This document shows, piece after piece, positions 25,787-35,376 of a DNA stretch of 64,000 bases; position 1 is the first letter of the stretch, and each line of letters opens with the position of its first letter. The stretch covers positions 58,849-122,848 of the forward strand of contig NZ_SGWQ01000014.1 of assembly GCF_004216555.1 (NCBI RefSeq), written 5' to 3'. Source of the stretch: Herbihabitans rhizosphaerae (GTDB taxonomy: Bacteria; Actinomycetota; Actinomycetes; Mycobacteriales; Pseudonocardiaceae). The notes beneath the pieces were generated by a model. It saw only the letters and a list, made by a program, of their open reading frames with translations, did not search any database and had not been told where the DNA came from. A program made the translations under genes and the position numbers.

Positions 25787-28507
25787 ATGTCGAAGACAGA
25801 AACACCTGCCGGTTCCACCGGCGGGGATACCACCACACCCACCAACACAGCGCTGGCCGGCTTGCCGGCCAAGGTGCGGGTGCACGCGCTGGCCAAGCTG
25901 CTCGGCAGCAGCAGCCGCGACGTCATGGCGGCGCTCACCCAACTGGGTGAGCCCGTGCGTAGCGCGCAGTCCAGCGTCGCCAAGGAGGTGGCGCTGAAGG
26001 TCGCCGAGTCCCTCGGTGTCACCGAGGTCGACGGCGAGGTCGTCGACGAGGTCGAGGCCGAACCCGACGACCAGCAGGAATCCGCACCCGGCAAGCCGCC
26101 GGCGCCCGTGTTCGCCTCGGCGTCGCCGCTGTTCCTGCCGCCGAGCGAGCAGAAGGCTGCCAAGCCGGTCAACCAGGCCGAGCCGGCCCCCGCGCCGGTC
26201 GAGGAGCGCGACGAGACCTCGGACGCCGACAGTGACGCCGACGGTGACACCGACGGCGATGCCGACGGGGGCGACGACGAGGACGCCAACGCCCGCAGGC
26301 GGCGCCGGCGCGGCCGGCGCGGTCGCGGACGGGGCAAGGGCGGCCCGCAGGGCGACGCCGACGACGCCGAGGACAAGGGCGGCGACAAGAGCGACAAGTC
26401 CGACGCCAAGTCCAAGTCCGGCGGCAAGGACGACCAGTCCGAGCAGGACGAGTCCGACGAGCAGGCCTCCGACGACGGCGACTCGGACGGCGGCAACAAC
26501 AAGCGTCGCCGTCGCCGCCGTCGCCGGCGGGGTACCGGCGACGACGGCGAGGCGACCACCGAGGACGACCCGCCCAACACCGTCGTGCACGTCCGCGAGG
26601 CGCGCGAGGAGAAGTCCGACTCCGGTCGCGACGAGGTGCGCAGCGTCCGCGGCTCGACCCGCCTGGAGGCCAAGCGCCAGCGCCGCCGCGACGGGCGGGA
26701 GGCGGGCCGCAGGCGCGCGCCGGTCCTGTCCGAGGCCGAGTTCCTGGCCCGCCGCGAGGCCGTCGAGCGGACCATGATCGTCCGCGAGCACGGCGACCGC
26801 GTGCAGATGGCGGTGCTCGAGGACGGCGTGCTGGTCGAGCACTTCGTCACCTCGCAGGGCTCCGGCTCGCTGGTCGGCAACGTCTACCTGGGCCGCGTGC
26901 AGAACGTGCTGCCATCCATGGAAGCCGCGTTCGTGGACATCGGCCGCGGTCGCAACGCCGTGCTCTACGCCGGTGAGGTCGACTGGGACGCGGCCGGCCT
27001 GGAGGGCAAGGCGCGCAAGATCGAACAGGCCCTGTCCACCGGCGACAGCGTCCTGGTGCAGGTCACCAAGGACCCGGTCGGCCACAAGGGCGCGCGGCTG
27101 ACCACGCAGATCTCACTGCCGGGCCGATTCCTGGTGTACGTGCCAGGCGGCGGCGCCACCGGCATCAGCCGCAAGCTGCCGGAGAACGAGCGGCGACGGC
27201 TCAAGGACATCCTCAAGCGCGTGGTCCCCGAGGACGCCGGCGTGATCATCCGCACCGCGTCGGAGGGCATCAGCGAGGAGGAGTTGGACCGCGACGTCCG
27301 CCGCCTGCAGGCCCAGTGGCAGGTGATCAAGGACAAGTCCGAGGGCGGCAACGGCGTCAAGCGGGCCAACGCGCCGGCACTGCTGTACGAGGAGCCGGAC
27401 CTGCTGATCAAGGTCGTGCGCGACCTGTTCACCGAGGACTTCGCCTCGCTGGTGGTCGAGGGCGACGACGCCTGGGACACCATCGACTCCTACGTGCGGC
27501 ACGTCGCGCCCGAGCTGAGCCAGCGGCTGCGCCGGCACGTCAGCAACAAGGACGTGTTCGCCGAGTACCGGGTGGACGAACAGCTGCTCAAGGCGCTGGA
27601 CCGCAAGGTGTGGCTGCCGTCCGGCGGTTACCTGATCATCGACCGCACCGAGGCGATGACGGTGATCGACGTGAACACCGGCAAGTTCACCGGCTCCGGC
27701 GGCAACCTCGAGGAGACGGTCACCCGCAACAACCTCGAATCCGCCGAGGAGATCGTGCGCCAGCTCCGGCTGCGCGACATCGGCGGCATCATCGTGATCG
27801 ACTTCATCGACATGGTGCTGGAGTCCAACCGCGACCTGGTGCTGCGGCGGCTCACCGAGTGTCTCGGCCGCGACCGCACCCGCCACCAGGTCGCCGAGGT
27901 CACCTCGCTCGGCCTGGTGCAGATGACGCGCAAGCGGGTCGGTACCGGCCTGCTCGAGGCGTTCTCCACGACGTGTGAGCACTGCAAGGGCCGCGGCCTG
28001 ATGGTGTCCACCGAGCCGGTGACCAAGTCCGGCGGCGGTGGCGGCTCGAACGGGTCGAAGTCGGGGGCCAACGGCTCCGGGCGGCGCTCGCGCGGCCGGG
28101 GCAACGGCGAGGCCGAGAGGGTCGACAAGGGGGCCGAGAAGGCGGACAAGGCGGCGGAGAAGGCCAAGGACGCGGCACGAGAGGCCGTCGGCGCGATCGC
28201 CAAGGCCGCGGCCAAGGAGCACGACAAGGACCGCAAGCGCCCGCAGTCCGAGGAGCACGCTGAGGACACCACCGGCAGCGGTGCGCCTACGGGGTCCGAC
28301 TCGGAGGCCACGCGGGACACCGGCCAGCGCAACGGCCACGGGCCGGGGCAGGCCGCTGAACCGGCCGCTGGGCCGGCTGTGCCCGAACAGGCGACCGAGC
28401 AGGCCACCGAGGAGCCGGAGCCGCAGGCCAGGCCGGCCCGTCGCCGTTCCCGGCGTACGGCGTCGCGCCCGGCCGGGCCCCCGGTCAACGCACTGCCGGA
28501 GAGCTGA
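25787..28507 (+). CDS. rne: Ribonuclease E/G family endoribonuclease
   Basis: The 906-residue protein starts MSKTETPAGSTGGDTTTPTN with GGAGGAG 5 nt upstream. An IF2_N-like helical module comes first (LAGLPAKVRVHALAKLLGSS), then a long disordered tract with alternating acidic and Arg-rich blocks near residues 150-270. An S1 domain begins at ERTMIVREHGDRVQMAVLED. Catalytic metal Asp residues lie in VIDVNTGKF (about 626) and VIDFIDM (about 670). The zinc-link motif CEHCKGRG is at about 730. A Lys/Ala/Pro-rich tail ends the protein. It initiates mRNA decay and rRNA processing at the degradosome. Confidence 0.97.
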   Translation: MSKTETPAGSTGGDTTTPTNTALAGLPAKVRVHALAKLLGSSSRDVMAALTQLGEPVRSAQSSVAKEVALKVAESLGVTEVDGEVVDEVEAEPDDQQESAPGKPPAPVFASASPLFLPPSEQKAAKPVNQAEPAPAPVEERDETSDADSDADGDTDGDADGGDDEDANARRRRRRGRRGRGRGKGGPQGDADDAEDKGGDKSDKSDAKSKSGGKDDQSEQDESDEQASDDGDSDGGNNKRRRRRRRRRGTGDDGEATTEDDPPNTVVHVREAREEKSDSGRDEVRSVRGSTRLEAKRQRRRDGREAGRRRAPVLSEAEFLARREAVERTMIVREHGDRVQMAVLEDGVLVEHFVTSQGSGSLVGNVYLGRVQNVLPSMEAAFVDIGRGRNAVLYAGEVDWDAAGLEGKARKIEQALSTGDSVLVQVTKDPVGHKGARLTTQISLPGRFLVYVPGGGATGISRKLPENERRRLKDILKRVVPEDAGVIIRTASEGISEEELDRDVRRLQAQWQVIKDKSEGGNGVKRANAPALLYEEPDLLIKVVRDLFTEDFASLVVEGDDAWDTIDSYVRHVAPELSQRLRRHVSNKDVFAEYRVDEQLLKALDRKVWLPSGGYLIIDRTEAMTVIDVNTGKFTGSGGNLEETVTRNNLESAEEIVRQLRLRDIGGIIVIDFIDMVLESNRDLVLRRLTECLGRDRTRHQVAEVTSLGLVQMTRKRVGTGLLEAFSTTCEHCKGRGLMVSTEPVTKSGGGGGSNGSKSGANGSGRRSRGRGNGEAERVDKGAEKADKAAEKAKDAAREAVGAIAKAAAKEHDKDRKRPQSEEHAEDTTGSGAPTGSDSEATRDTGQRNGHGPGQAAEPAAGPAVPEQATEQATEEPEPQARPARRRSRRTASRPAGPPVNALPES

Positions 28508-28530
28508 ACAGTGCGTTAACCGACCCCGGT

Positions 28531-28560
28531 TTGACCCCGTTTCCGGCGGCCACGTAACCT
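28531..28560 (+). promoter_or_regulatory. Promoter of rplU-rpmA
   Basis: TTGACC (28531-28536), an 18-bp spacer and TAACCT (28555-28560) are followed by a leader of about 107 nt before rplU. Confidence 0.6.
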
Positions 28561-28564
28561 GTTA

Positions 28565-28590
28565 CACGGCCCGCCATTCGGTGGGCCGTG
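28565..28590 (+). promoter_or_regulatory. Leader hairpin of the rplU mRNA
   Basis: An 11-bp stem (CACGGCCCGCC with GGTGGGCCGTG, one G-U pair) closes an ATTC loop, starting a few nt after the predicted transcription start. It could be an autoregulatory L21 leader element, an mRNA stabiliser, or a terminator for rne read-through. Confidence 0.5.
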
Positions 28591-28674
28591 TCGTGCGTAG
28601 CCCCAGCCGGGAACATCCCGAGTCCAACGGGCACGTGTGGCCCCATCGTCGAGTAGCAGGAGACTTCCGTCCCG

Positions 28675-28986
28675 ATGTACGCGATCGTCAAGACCGGCGG
28701 CAAGCAGTACAAGGTGGCTGTCGGCGACGTCGTCGAGGTCGAGAAGCTCGATGGCGCGCCCGGCACCGAACTCAACTTGCCCGCGCTGCTGGTCGTCGAT
28801 GGTGCCGACGTCACCACCGACGCCGACAAGCTGGCCAAGGTTTCGGTGACCGGCAAGGTCGTCGAGCAGACCAAGGGCCCCAAGATCCGTATCCACAAGT
28901 TCAAGAACAAGACCGGGTACCACAAGCGGCAGGGTCACCGGCAGAAGCTGACCCGTGTCGAGGTCACCGGCATCAAGACCAAGTGA
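28675..28986 (+). CDS. rplU: 50S ribosomal protein L21
   Basis: The 103-residue protein starts [20 protein letters not shown] and ends with the L21 signature [20 protein letters not shown]. Length is normal for L21. A purine-rich leader (AGCAGGAGAC) precedes the ATG. It is followed after 14 nt by rpmA, the universal L21-L27 pair. Confidence 0.98.
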   Translation: MYAIVKTGGKQYKVAVGDVVEVEKLDGAPGTELNLPALLVVDGADVTTDADKLAKVSVTGKVVEQTKGPKIRIHKFKNKTGYHKRQGHRQKLTRVEVTGIKTK

Positions 28987-29000
28987 GGACCTGACTAGCC

Positions 29001-29258
29001 ATGGCACACAAGAAGGGTGCGTCCAGCTCTCGCAACGGGCGCGACTCCAACGCTCAGCGCCTCGGTGTGAAGCGCTTCGGCGGCCAGGTCGTCAATGCCG
29101 GCGAGATCCTGGTCCGCCAGCGTGGCACCAAGTTCCACCCGGGTGTGAACGTCGGCCGCGGCAATGACGACACCCTGTTCGCGCTGGCCGCCGGTGCGGT
29201 CCAGTTCGGCGAGAAGCGCGGTCGCAAGACCGTCAACATCGTCCCGTCCGAGGGCTGA
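29001..29258 (+). CDS. rpmA: 50S ribosomal protein L27
   Basis: The 85-residue protein starts [20 protein letters not shown] and contains the L27 signature [20 protein letters not shown]. The N-terminus AHKKG begins directly after Met, so there is no cleavable Firmicutes-type extension. Its basic tail reaches the peptidyl transferase centre. An intrinsic terminator lies 26 nt after its stop. Confidence 0.98.
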   Translation: MAHKKGASSSRNGRDSNAQRLGVKRFGGQVVNAGEILVRQRGTKFHPGVNVGRGNDDTLFALAAGAVQFGEKRGRKTVNIVPSEG

Positions 29259-29283
29259 CCGGCCCGGACGAGGAACAAGCTCC

Positions 29284-29328
29284 GACGAGGGGCGGGCCGG
29301 GATCGCACCGGCTCGCCCCTCGTCTTTT
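29284..29328 (+). terminator. Intrinsic terminator after rpmA
   Basis: A perfect 11-bp stem GACGAGGGGCG/CGCCCCTCGTC is followed immediately by TTTT. It separates the ribosomal-protein unit from obg, so some obg transcription probably starts between 29328 and 29345 or comes from read-through. Confidence 0.88.
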
Positions 29329-29344
29329 GTGTTGAGAGGAACCC

Positions 29345-30805
29345 GTGTCCCGATTCGTTGACCGCGTGGTCATCCATGTCTCCGCCGGCGACGGCGGAAA
29401 CGGGTGCGCGTCGGTGCACCGGGAGAAGTTCAAGCCGCTCGGCGGCCCGGACGGCGGCAACGGCGGCAACGGCGGCGATGTCACGCTCGTCGTGGACGCC
29501 GGCGTGCACACCCTGCTCGACTTCCACTTCCGCCCGAACGCCAAGGCCACCAACGGCAAGCAGGGGCAGGGCAGCAACCGCAGCGGCGCCAACGGCGAGG
29601 GGCTGGAGCTGAAGGTCCCGGACGGCACCGTGGTGCTCACCGAGGACGGCGAGGTGCTCGCCGACCTGGTCGGCCACGGCACCCAGTACGTCGCCGCCCG
29701 TGGCGGCCGGGGCGGGCTGGGCAACGCCGCACTCGCGTCGAAGGCCCGCAAGGCGCCCGGGTTCGCGCTGCTCGGCGAGCCGGGTGACGCTCGCGATCTG
29801 GTGCTGGAGCTGCGTTCGGTCGCCGACGTGGGGCTGATCGGCTTCCCCTCGGCCGGCAAGTCGTCGCTGATCGCCGTGCTGTCCGCGGCCCGGCCGAAGA
29901 TCGCCGACTACCCGTTCACCACGCTGGTGCCGAACCTCGGTGTGGTCACCGCGGGGGAGTCGGTGTTCACCGTGGCCGACGTGCCCGGCCTGATTCCCGG
30001 CGCCAGCCAGGGCAAGGGGTTGGGGTTGGACTTCCTGCGGCACATCGAGCGGTGCGCGGTGCTGGTGCACGTGGTGGACTGCGCGACCGAGGAGCCGGAC
30101 CGCGATCCGGTGTCCGATGTGGACGCCGTGGAGGCGGAGCTGGCCCAGTACACGCCGTCGCTCGGTGACGATCTCGCCGAGCGGCCGAGGATCGTCGTGC
30201 TCAACAAGATCGATATCCCGGACGCGGCCGACCTGGCCGAGATCGTGCGCCCCGAGATGGAGGCGCGCGGCTGGCGGGTGTTCGAGGTGTCGACGGCGAG
30301 TCAGAAAGGCTTGCGCGAGTTGACCTTCGCACTCGGCGAGGTGGTGGAGGCGGACCGGGCGAGCAAGCCGGCTCCGGAGCGCACGCGGGTCGTGCTGCGG
30401 CCCACCGCCGTGGACGACTCCGGCTTCACCGTCGAGCCGGACCCGGAGATCGACGGCGGGTTCATCGTGCGCGGCGAGCGGCCGGAGCGGTGGGTTCGGC
30501 AGACCAACTTCGACAACGACGAGGCGATCGGCTATCTGGGCGACCGGCTCGCGCGGCTCGGCGTCGAGGAGGCGCTCGCCGCGAAGGGTGCGAAGCCGGG
30601 GAGCCCGGTCACCATCGGCCGGATGCAGTTCGACTGGGAGCCGTCCACGCCGGCCGGTGTCGCGGTGATGATGTCCGGCCGGGGCACCGACACGCGGCTG
30701 GACCAGACCGACCGAGCGAACGCCGCGGATCGCAAGGCCGCCAAGCAGGCCCGGCGAGTACACGGCGACGAAACAGCGCGCGGAACAGGGGACGACGGGG
30801 AATGA
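29345..30805 (+). CDS. obg: GTPase Obg
   Basis: The 486-residue protein starts at GTG ([20 protein letters not shown]). It has the Gly-rich OBG domain ([19 protein letters not shown]), a G domain with P-loop [11 protein letters not shown], switch [26 protein letters not shown] and the STAS-Q segment, and a C-terminal OCT domain ([20 protein letters not shown]). It is a GTPase of 50S assembly and stress signalling. A GAGAGGA SD lies 6 nt upstream. Its end overlaps proB (ATGA). Confidence 0.97.
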   Translation: MSRFVDRVVIHVSAGDGGNGCASVHREKFKPLGGPDGGNGGNGGDVTLVVDAGVHTLLDFHFRPNAKATNGKQGQGSNRSGANGEGLELKVPDGTVVLTEDGEVLADLVGHGTQYVAARGGRGGLGNAALASKARKAPGFALLGEPGDARDLVLELRSVADVGLIGFPSAGKSSLIAVLSAARPKIADYPFTTLVPNLGVVTAGESVFTVADVPGLIPGASQGKGLGLDFLRHIERCAVLVHVVDCATEEPDRDPVSDVDAVEAELAQYTPSLGDDLAERPRIVVLNKIDIPDAADLAEIVRPEMEARGWRVFEVSTASQKGLRELTFALGEVVEADRASKPAPERTRVVLRPTAVDDSGFTVEPDPEIDGGFIVRGERPERWVRQTNFDNDEAIGYLGDRLARLGVEEALAAKGAKPGSPVTIGRMQFDWEPSTPAGVAVMMSGRGTDTRLDQTDRANAADRKAAKQARRVHGDETARGTGDDGE

Positions 30806-31929
30806 GTCACTCTGGCTCGGCGAGCCGGCGGCTGATCGCCGAGGCGCGCCGGGTGGTGGTGAAGGTCGGCTCGTCGTCGCTCACCACCGCGGCGGGTGGC
30901 CTCGACGTGACCCGCCTCGACGCGCTGGTCGACGCGGTCGCCGCGCGCTGCGGGCGGGACACGCAGATGATCCTGGTGTCCTCCGGTGCGATCGCCGCCG
31001 GCCTTGCGCCACTGGGCATCGCGCGCCGGCCGCGTGATCTCGCGACTCAGCAGGCGGCGGCCAGCGTCGGGCAACTCGCGCTCGGGCACGCCTACGTGGC
31101 GTCGTTCGCCCGGCATTCGCTTCGGGTCGGACAGGTGCTGCTCACCTCCGACGACGTGGTCCGCCGCTCGCACTACCGCAACGCGCAGCGCACACTCGAG
31201 CGGCTGCTCGCGCTCGGCGTGGTGCCGGTGGTGAACGAGAACGACACGGTCGCCACCGAGGAGATCCGCTTCGGCGACAACGACCGGCTGGCCGCGCTGG
31301 TGGCCCACCTGATCGGCGCGGACGCGCTGGTTCTTCTGTCCGATGTGGACGGTCTGTACGACGGTGACCCTCGGCGGGACGGCGCGCGGCTGATCGGCGA
31401 GGTGGCCGAACCGTCCGATGTGGACGGTGTGCGGGCGGACAGTGTTGGTGCTTCCGGGCTCGGCACCGGCGGCATGACGAGCAAGCTCGCGGCGGCTCAA
31501 CTCGCCGCGGCCGCAGGCGTTCCCGTGTTGCTGGCCTCGGCGGCCGACGCGCCTCGGGCACTCGGCGGCGCGGATGTCGGCACGGCGTTCGCCGCCACCG
31601 ACCGCAGGCTGAGCGCACGCCGGTTCTGGCTCGGCTACGCGGCCGACGCGACCGGCCGGCTGCACCTGGACGCCGGCGCGGTGGCCGCCGTGGTGGGCCG
31701 ACGCCGTTCGCTGCTGGCGGCGGGGATCGTCGCGATGGACGGCGCGTTCGAGGCCGGCGACGTGGTCGAGCTGCTCGATCCGGCGGGCGTGGTGGTCGCC
31801 AGAGGAGTGGTCGCCTTCGACGCCGGCGAACTGCCGGGACTGATCGGCCGTTCCAGCCACGACCTGCTGGCCGAACAGCGCCGCGAAGTGGTGCACGCCG
31901 ACGACCTGGTGCCTCTCACGACCCGCTGA
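30802..31929 (+). CDS. proB: Glutamate 5-kinase
   Basis: The 375-residue protein starts [20 protein letters not shown]. It has the amino-acid kinase core [37 protein letters not shown] and [14 protein letters not shown], plus a C-terminal PUA domain ([39 protein letters not shown]). It catalyses the first step of proline synthesis. The start overlaps the obg stop. proA is not in this window. The last 14 nt overlap the convergent TetR gene. Confidence 0.97.
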   Translation: MSHSGSASRRLIAEARRVVVKVGSSSLTTAAGGLDVTRLDALVDAVAARCGRDTQMILVSSGAIAAGLAPLGIARRPRDLATQQAAASVGQLALGHAYVASFARHSLRVGQVLLTSDDVVRRSHYRNAQRTLERLLALGVVPVVNENDTVATEEIRFGDNDRLAALVAHLIGADALVLLSDVDGLYDGDPRRDGARLIGEVAEPSDVDGVRADSVGASGLGTGGMTSKLAAAQLAAAAGVPVLLASAADAPRALGGADVGTAFAATDRRLSARRFWLGYAADATGRLHLDAGAVAAVVGRRRSLLAAGIVAMDGAFEAGDVVELLDPAGVVVARGVVAFDAGELPGLIGRSSHDLLAEQRREVVHADDLVPLTTR

Positions 31930-32554
31930 GGTGCTTGACGAGACGGGCGATCTGGTCGGCGTACTTCTCGGTGAACTCGGGCAACGAGGGATCCTCGTCG
32001 CAGACGATCTCCGCGATCCGCGGGAGGGCGACCACGGCGCTGGCCGCGGCGAACAGGGCGAGCATCAGGTGTGCCGGATCCAGGTCGGCGGGCAGCTCAC
32101 CCGATTCCTGGCGCCGGCGCAGGTTGTCGACCTGGCCGCGCAGGAACGCCACCTGTGCCGGGTCCTTTCGGAACGCCCCTTCGTCGGTGGACATGTTCGA
32201 CCACACGAGCATGCGCGCGGCTTCCCGCTCGTGCAGCGTGCTCATGACGAAGTCGGCGACCACGGCATCCAGTGGCCGTTCCAGGTCGGCGATGGCGGAG
32301 CCGGTCTCCCGCCACTGGTTGTTGAGTTCGGCGTGCAGGCCTTCCTTGCCACCGAAGTAGTACGAGATCAGCTGCTTGTTGACGCCCGCGCGGTCCGCGA
32401 TGTCGGCGACCCTGGTCGCGGCGTAGCCCTTCGCGCTGAACTCGATCTTGGCGGCGTCGATGATCCGGGCCTTGGTGCGCTCCGGGTCACGGCGACGCTC
32501 GCCACCGGTCGGGGCGCGGCGGGGTGATCGCGGTGGTGGCTCCTTCGCTGGCAC
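31916..32554 (-). CDS. TetR family transcriptional regulator
   Basis: The 212-residue protein has a basic N-terminal extension ([20 protein letters not shown]) and the [23 protein letters not shown] with [15 protein letters not shown]. The C-terminal part is a TetR_C_36-like helical domain. The GTG at 32554 has TAGCGT (complement of 32561-32566) 6 nt upstream, so it is probably leaderless. It faces the FAD monooxygenase gene and is its likely repressor. Confidence 0.9.
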   Translation of the reverse strand: MPAKEPPPRSPRRAPTGGERRRDPERTKARIIDAAKIEFSAKGYAATRVADIADRAGVNKQLISYYFGGKEGLHAELNNQWRETGSAIADLERPLDAVVADFVMSTLHEREAARMLVWSNMSTDEGAFRKDPAQVAFLRGQVDNLRRRQESGELPADLDPAHLMLALFAAASAVVALPRIAEIVCDEDPSLPEFTEKYADQIARLVKHLSGS

Positions 32555-32618
32555 GCGTTCACGCTAGCTCACGATCACCCCACAACTCGACATCCGGACA
32601 ACTCTGTCATCTGTACGG

Positions 32619-32647
32619 TTGACTTAATCATCCATTTGGTTGATAGT
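32619..32647 (+). promoter_or_regulatory. Promoter/operator of the FAD monooxygenase
   Basis: TTGACT (32619-32624) - 17 bp - GATAGT (32642-32647). An imperfect inverted repeat (ATCATCC-ATTT-GGTTGAT, about 32628-32644) fills the spacer and is a good TetR operator candidate. The stretch 32570-32660 is AT-rich for this genome. Confidence 0.6.
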
Positions 32648-32682
32648 GATGTGGAACCGACACCGAAACAGAGGAGCTTCCG

Positions 32683-33989
32683 ATGTCCAAGCGGATCCAC
32701 GTCGTCGTCATCGGCGGCGGCACCGGCGGCCTGTGCCTGGCGCAGGGGTTGCGTCAGGCAGGCGTGAGCGTCGCCGTGTACGAGCGCTCGCGCAGCAGAA
32801 CCGAGCGCCTGCAAGGCTTCCGCGTGCACATCAACCCGCACGGTTCACGCGCGCTGCACGAGTGCCTGCCGTCCCACCTGTGGGAGGCGTTCGTCGCGAC
32901 CACCGGCACGTCCGGCAACAACTTCGGCATGATCACCGAGCAACTCGGCGAGCTGATGCACCTCAGCGAGAACGATCTGACGCGCGGCCAGCACGATCCG
33001 ACCGCGACGCACTACTCGGTCAGCCGGATCACGCTGCACCAGGTGCTGTCCTCCGAGTTGGACGAAGTGCTGCACTACGACAAGGTGTTCGAGCGCTACG
33101 AGCGCAACGCGGACGGCACGATCACCTGCCACTTCGCCGACGGCAGCACGGCGGTGGGTGACGTTGTGGTCGCCGCAGACGGCGCCAACTCGCGGGTGCG
33201 CCGCCAGTACCTGCCGCACGCCGAACGCGTCGACACCGGTGTGATCAACGTGGGCGGCAAGCTCCCGCTGACCGACGAGGTGCGCGCCGCGTTACCCGCG
33301 CGGCTGTGCGACGGTCCGAACAGCGTGATCGCACCCGGGCCCGCGGCATGTTCGTCGCGCCGCACGACCTGGACGGCGTGACCGCTGTCGACGGCATCGG
33401 CGACAACGACGAGACGGCCGAGGTCGACGCCGTGCTGTTCGACAACACCGGCAGCTACCTGCTGTGGGCCTACTTCGCCCGACATGACGGTTATCCCGAC
33501 GGACTGTCCACTATGGACGGTGCGCGCCTGCGGGAGACGGTCGGCGAGCTGATCGGCGACTGGCATCCGGCCCTGCGCGCGCTCGTCGAGCGATCGCCCG
33601 AGGAAACCGTGTCGCTGCTCCCGATCCGCACCTCCGTTCCGATCGATCCGTGGCCGGCCAGCACCGTGACCCTGCTCGGCGACGCGATCCACAGCATGAC
33701 GCCGTTTCGCGGCATCGGCGCCAACACCGCACTGCGCGACGCGCGACTGCTGTGCCGGGCGCTGGTCGCCGTGTCCCGTGGCGAGGCCGAGCTCCTCGAC
33801 GCGATCAGCGACTACGAATCGGCGATGCGGGCCTACGGGTTCAAGGCCGTCCGCGACTCGCTGCGCACCGCCGAGCAGTCCGTCTCGGGTAATCGGCCGG
33901 CCAAGATCATGTTCAAGACCGTGCTGCGGGTGCTCAACGCCGTCGGCCCGTTGAAGCGCAAGGTGTTCGGCGACCACGGAACCGAGTGA
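32683..33989 (+). pseudogene. FAD-dependent monooxygenase, frameshifted
   Basis: The N-terminal half has the Rossmann FAD motif VVVIGGGTGGLCLAQGLRQA and continues to VINVGGKLPLTDEV and NSVIAPGP. The frame then changes at the GGGCCC run at 33337-33342, and the C-terminal half resumes as RGMFVAPHDLDGVTAVDGIG with the second FAD motif LLGDAIHSMTPFRGIGANTA. Adding one C to the run would restore a protein of about 434 residues like PHBH-fold hydroxylases. It is either a recent inactivation or a homopolymer error. The divergent TetR suggests an inducible catabolic or resistance role. Confidence 0.8.
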
Positions 33990-33993
33990 GCTG

Positions 33994-35283
33994 CTATTTC
34001 AGCTCGCTGGCCTTGGTCTCCGGCAACGTCAGGATCACCAGGAACGCGATCAGCGCGCCGATCGAGACGTACCAGAAGAACACCGTCTGCAGGCCCGCCG
34101 CGGCCAGCACGCTGATCACCAGCGGGGCCGTCCCGCCGAACAGCGCGACCGTGAGGTTGTACCAGGCGCCGATGCCAAGGCCGCGCAGTTCGGTGGGGAA
34201 CAGCTCGCTCATGACCGCCGGCGCGATCGAGGTCATCGCCGTGTACATGGCCAGTCCGACACAGAACACCACGAGCAGATTGCCGAAGCCCGGTTTGACC
34301 AAAGTGGACAGTGGCACGGTCAGCACGACCATCGCCGCCGACCAGGCCAGCAGCTGCGGTTTTCGGCCGACCCGGTCGGACAACGCGCCCATCGGGTACT
34401 GCAGCAGCACGAACAACGCGGTGGCGATCGACAGCGCGAGGAAGACGTCGTAGGCGTCGGCGCGACGGGTCTTGACCGCGAACGGCTGCAGTGCGCTGAA
34501 GAAGGTGTAGTAGCACAGCGTCGACAGCAGCGTGAACCCGACGAGCTGGCCGACGGCCTTCGGGTGCTCCCGCAGGGTGGTGCGCAACGGATGCCGCACC
34601 CTGCGGGCGGTGTCCTTCTTCGCCTCGAACAGCTCCGTCTCGGCGAGGCTGCGGCGCAGCCACAGTCCGACGAGCCCGAGCACGCCGCCGATGATGAACG
34701 GGATCCGCCAGCCGAAGTCGCTCATCTGCTGCGAGGTCAGGTTCTTGCTCAGCACGTATCCGAGAACCGAGGCGATCAGCACGGCCGTCCCGGTGGAGAT
34801 GTAGAAGAACGCCGAGTAGCGCCCGCGCCGCTCCGTGGGGGCGATCTCGGCGAGATAGGCCGAGGCGTTGGACACCTCGCCGCCGACCGACAACCCCTGC
34901 GCGATCCGCGCGAGGATCAGCAGGAGCGGGGCGAACCAGCCGATCTGGTCGTAGGTAGGCAGGATGCCGATGAGCAGTGAGCCGCCGGCCATCAGCACGA
35001 TCGTGAGGATCATGGCCGGACGCCGTCCGCGCAGGTCGGCGAACCGGCCGAGCAGCAAGCCGCCGAGCGGGCGGAAGAAGAACGCCAGCGCGTAGGTGGC
35101 GAACGTGTTGATCTGCGACAACGTGCCGCCACCTGGGAAGAACTCGCCGGCGAAGTAGATCGCGAAAGCGGCGTAGACCGTCCAGTCGTACCACTCGATG
35201 GCGTTGCCGATGCTCGCCGCGACGAGCTTGCGAACGGGGAGCCGGTGCCTGGCCGCCGTGCCCTCGATCACCTGGTCGGTCAT
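33994..35283 (-). CDS. MFS transporter, metabolite:H+ symporter (MHS) type
   Basis: The 429-residue protein starts MTDQVIEGTAARHRLPVRKL, with GAGG 5 nt upstream. It has about twelve hydrophobic helices and the MHS motifs: SIGNAIEWYDWTVYAAFAIY at the N-terminus, FRPLGGLLLGRFADLRGRR in loop 2-3, RIAQGLSVGGEVSNASAYLA and GALSDRVGRKP in loop 8-9. Relatives carry alpha-ketoglutarate, shikimate or proline/betaine. It ends 4 nt from the convergent monooxygenase gene, and a shared pathway is possible. Confidence 0.9.
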   Translation of the reverse strand: MTDQVIEGTAARHRLPVRKLVAASIGNAIEWYDWTVYAAFAIYFAGEFFPGGGTLSQINTFATYALAFFFRPLGGLLLGRFADLRGRRPAMILTIVLMAGGSLLIGILPTYDQIGWFAPLLLILARIAQGLSVGGEVSNASAYLAEIAPTERRGRYSAFFYISTGTAVLIASVLGYVLSKNLTSQQMSDFGWRIPFIIGGVLGLVGLWLRRSLAETELFEAKKDTARRVRHPLRTTLREHPKAVGQLVGFTLLSTLCYYTFFSALQPFAVKTRRADAYDVFLALSIATALFVLLQYPMGALSDRVGRKPQLLAWSAAMVVLTVPLSTLVKPGFGNLLVVFCVGLAMYTAMTSIAPAVMSELFPTELRGLGIGAWYNLTVALFGGTAPLVISVLAAAGLQTVFFWYVSIGALIAFLVILTLPETKASELK

Positions 35284-35376
35284 GTCTACCTCGCCCTCGC
35301 TCGGTGCTCTGGCACCTTGCCACAGCGACGGTGATTTGTGGACCACCAATCGGCTTTCCTGGTTGGGGCATCGCCG

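Noticed and set aside
25619..27085. Long minus-strand frame opposite rne
   Set aside because: Composition (Val/Leu/Gly/Ala runs) mirrors the repetitive rne linker. No recognisable family.
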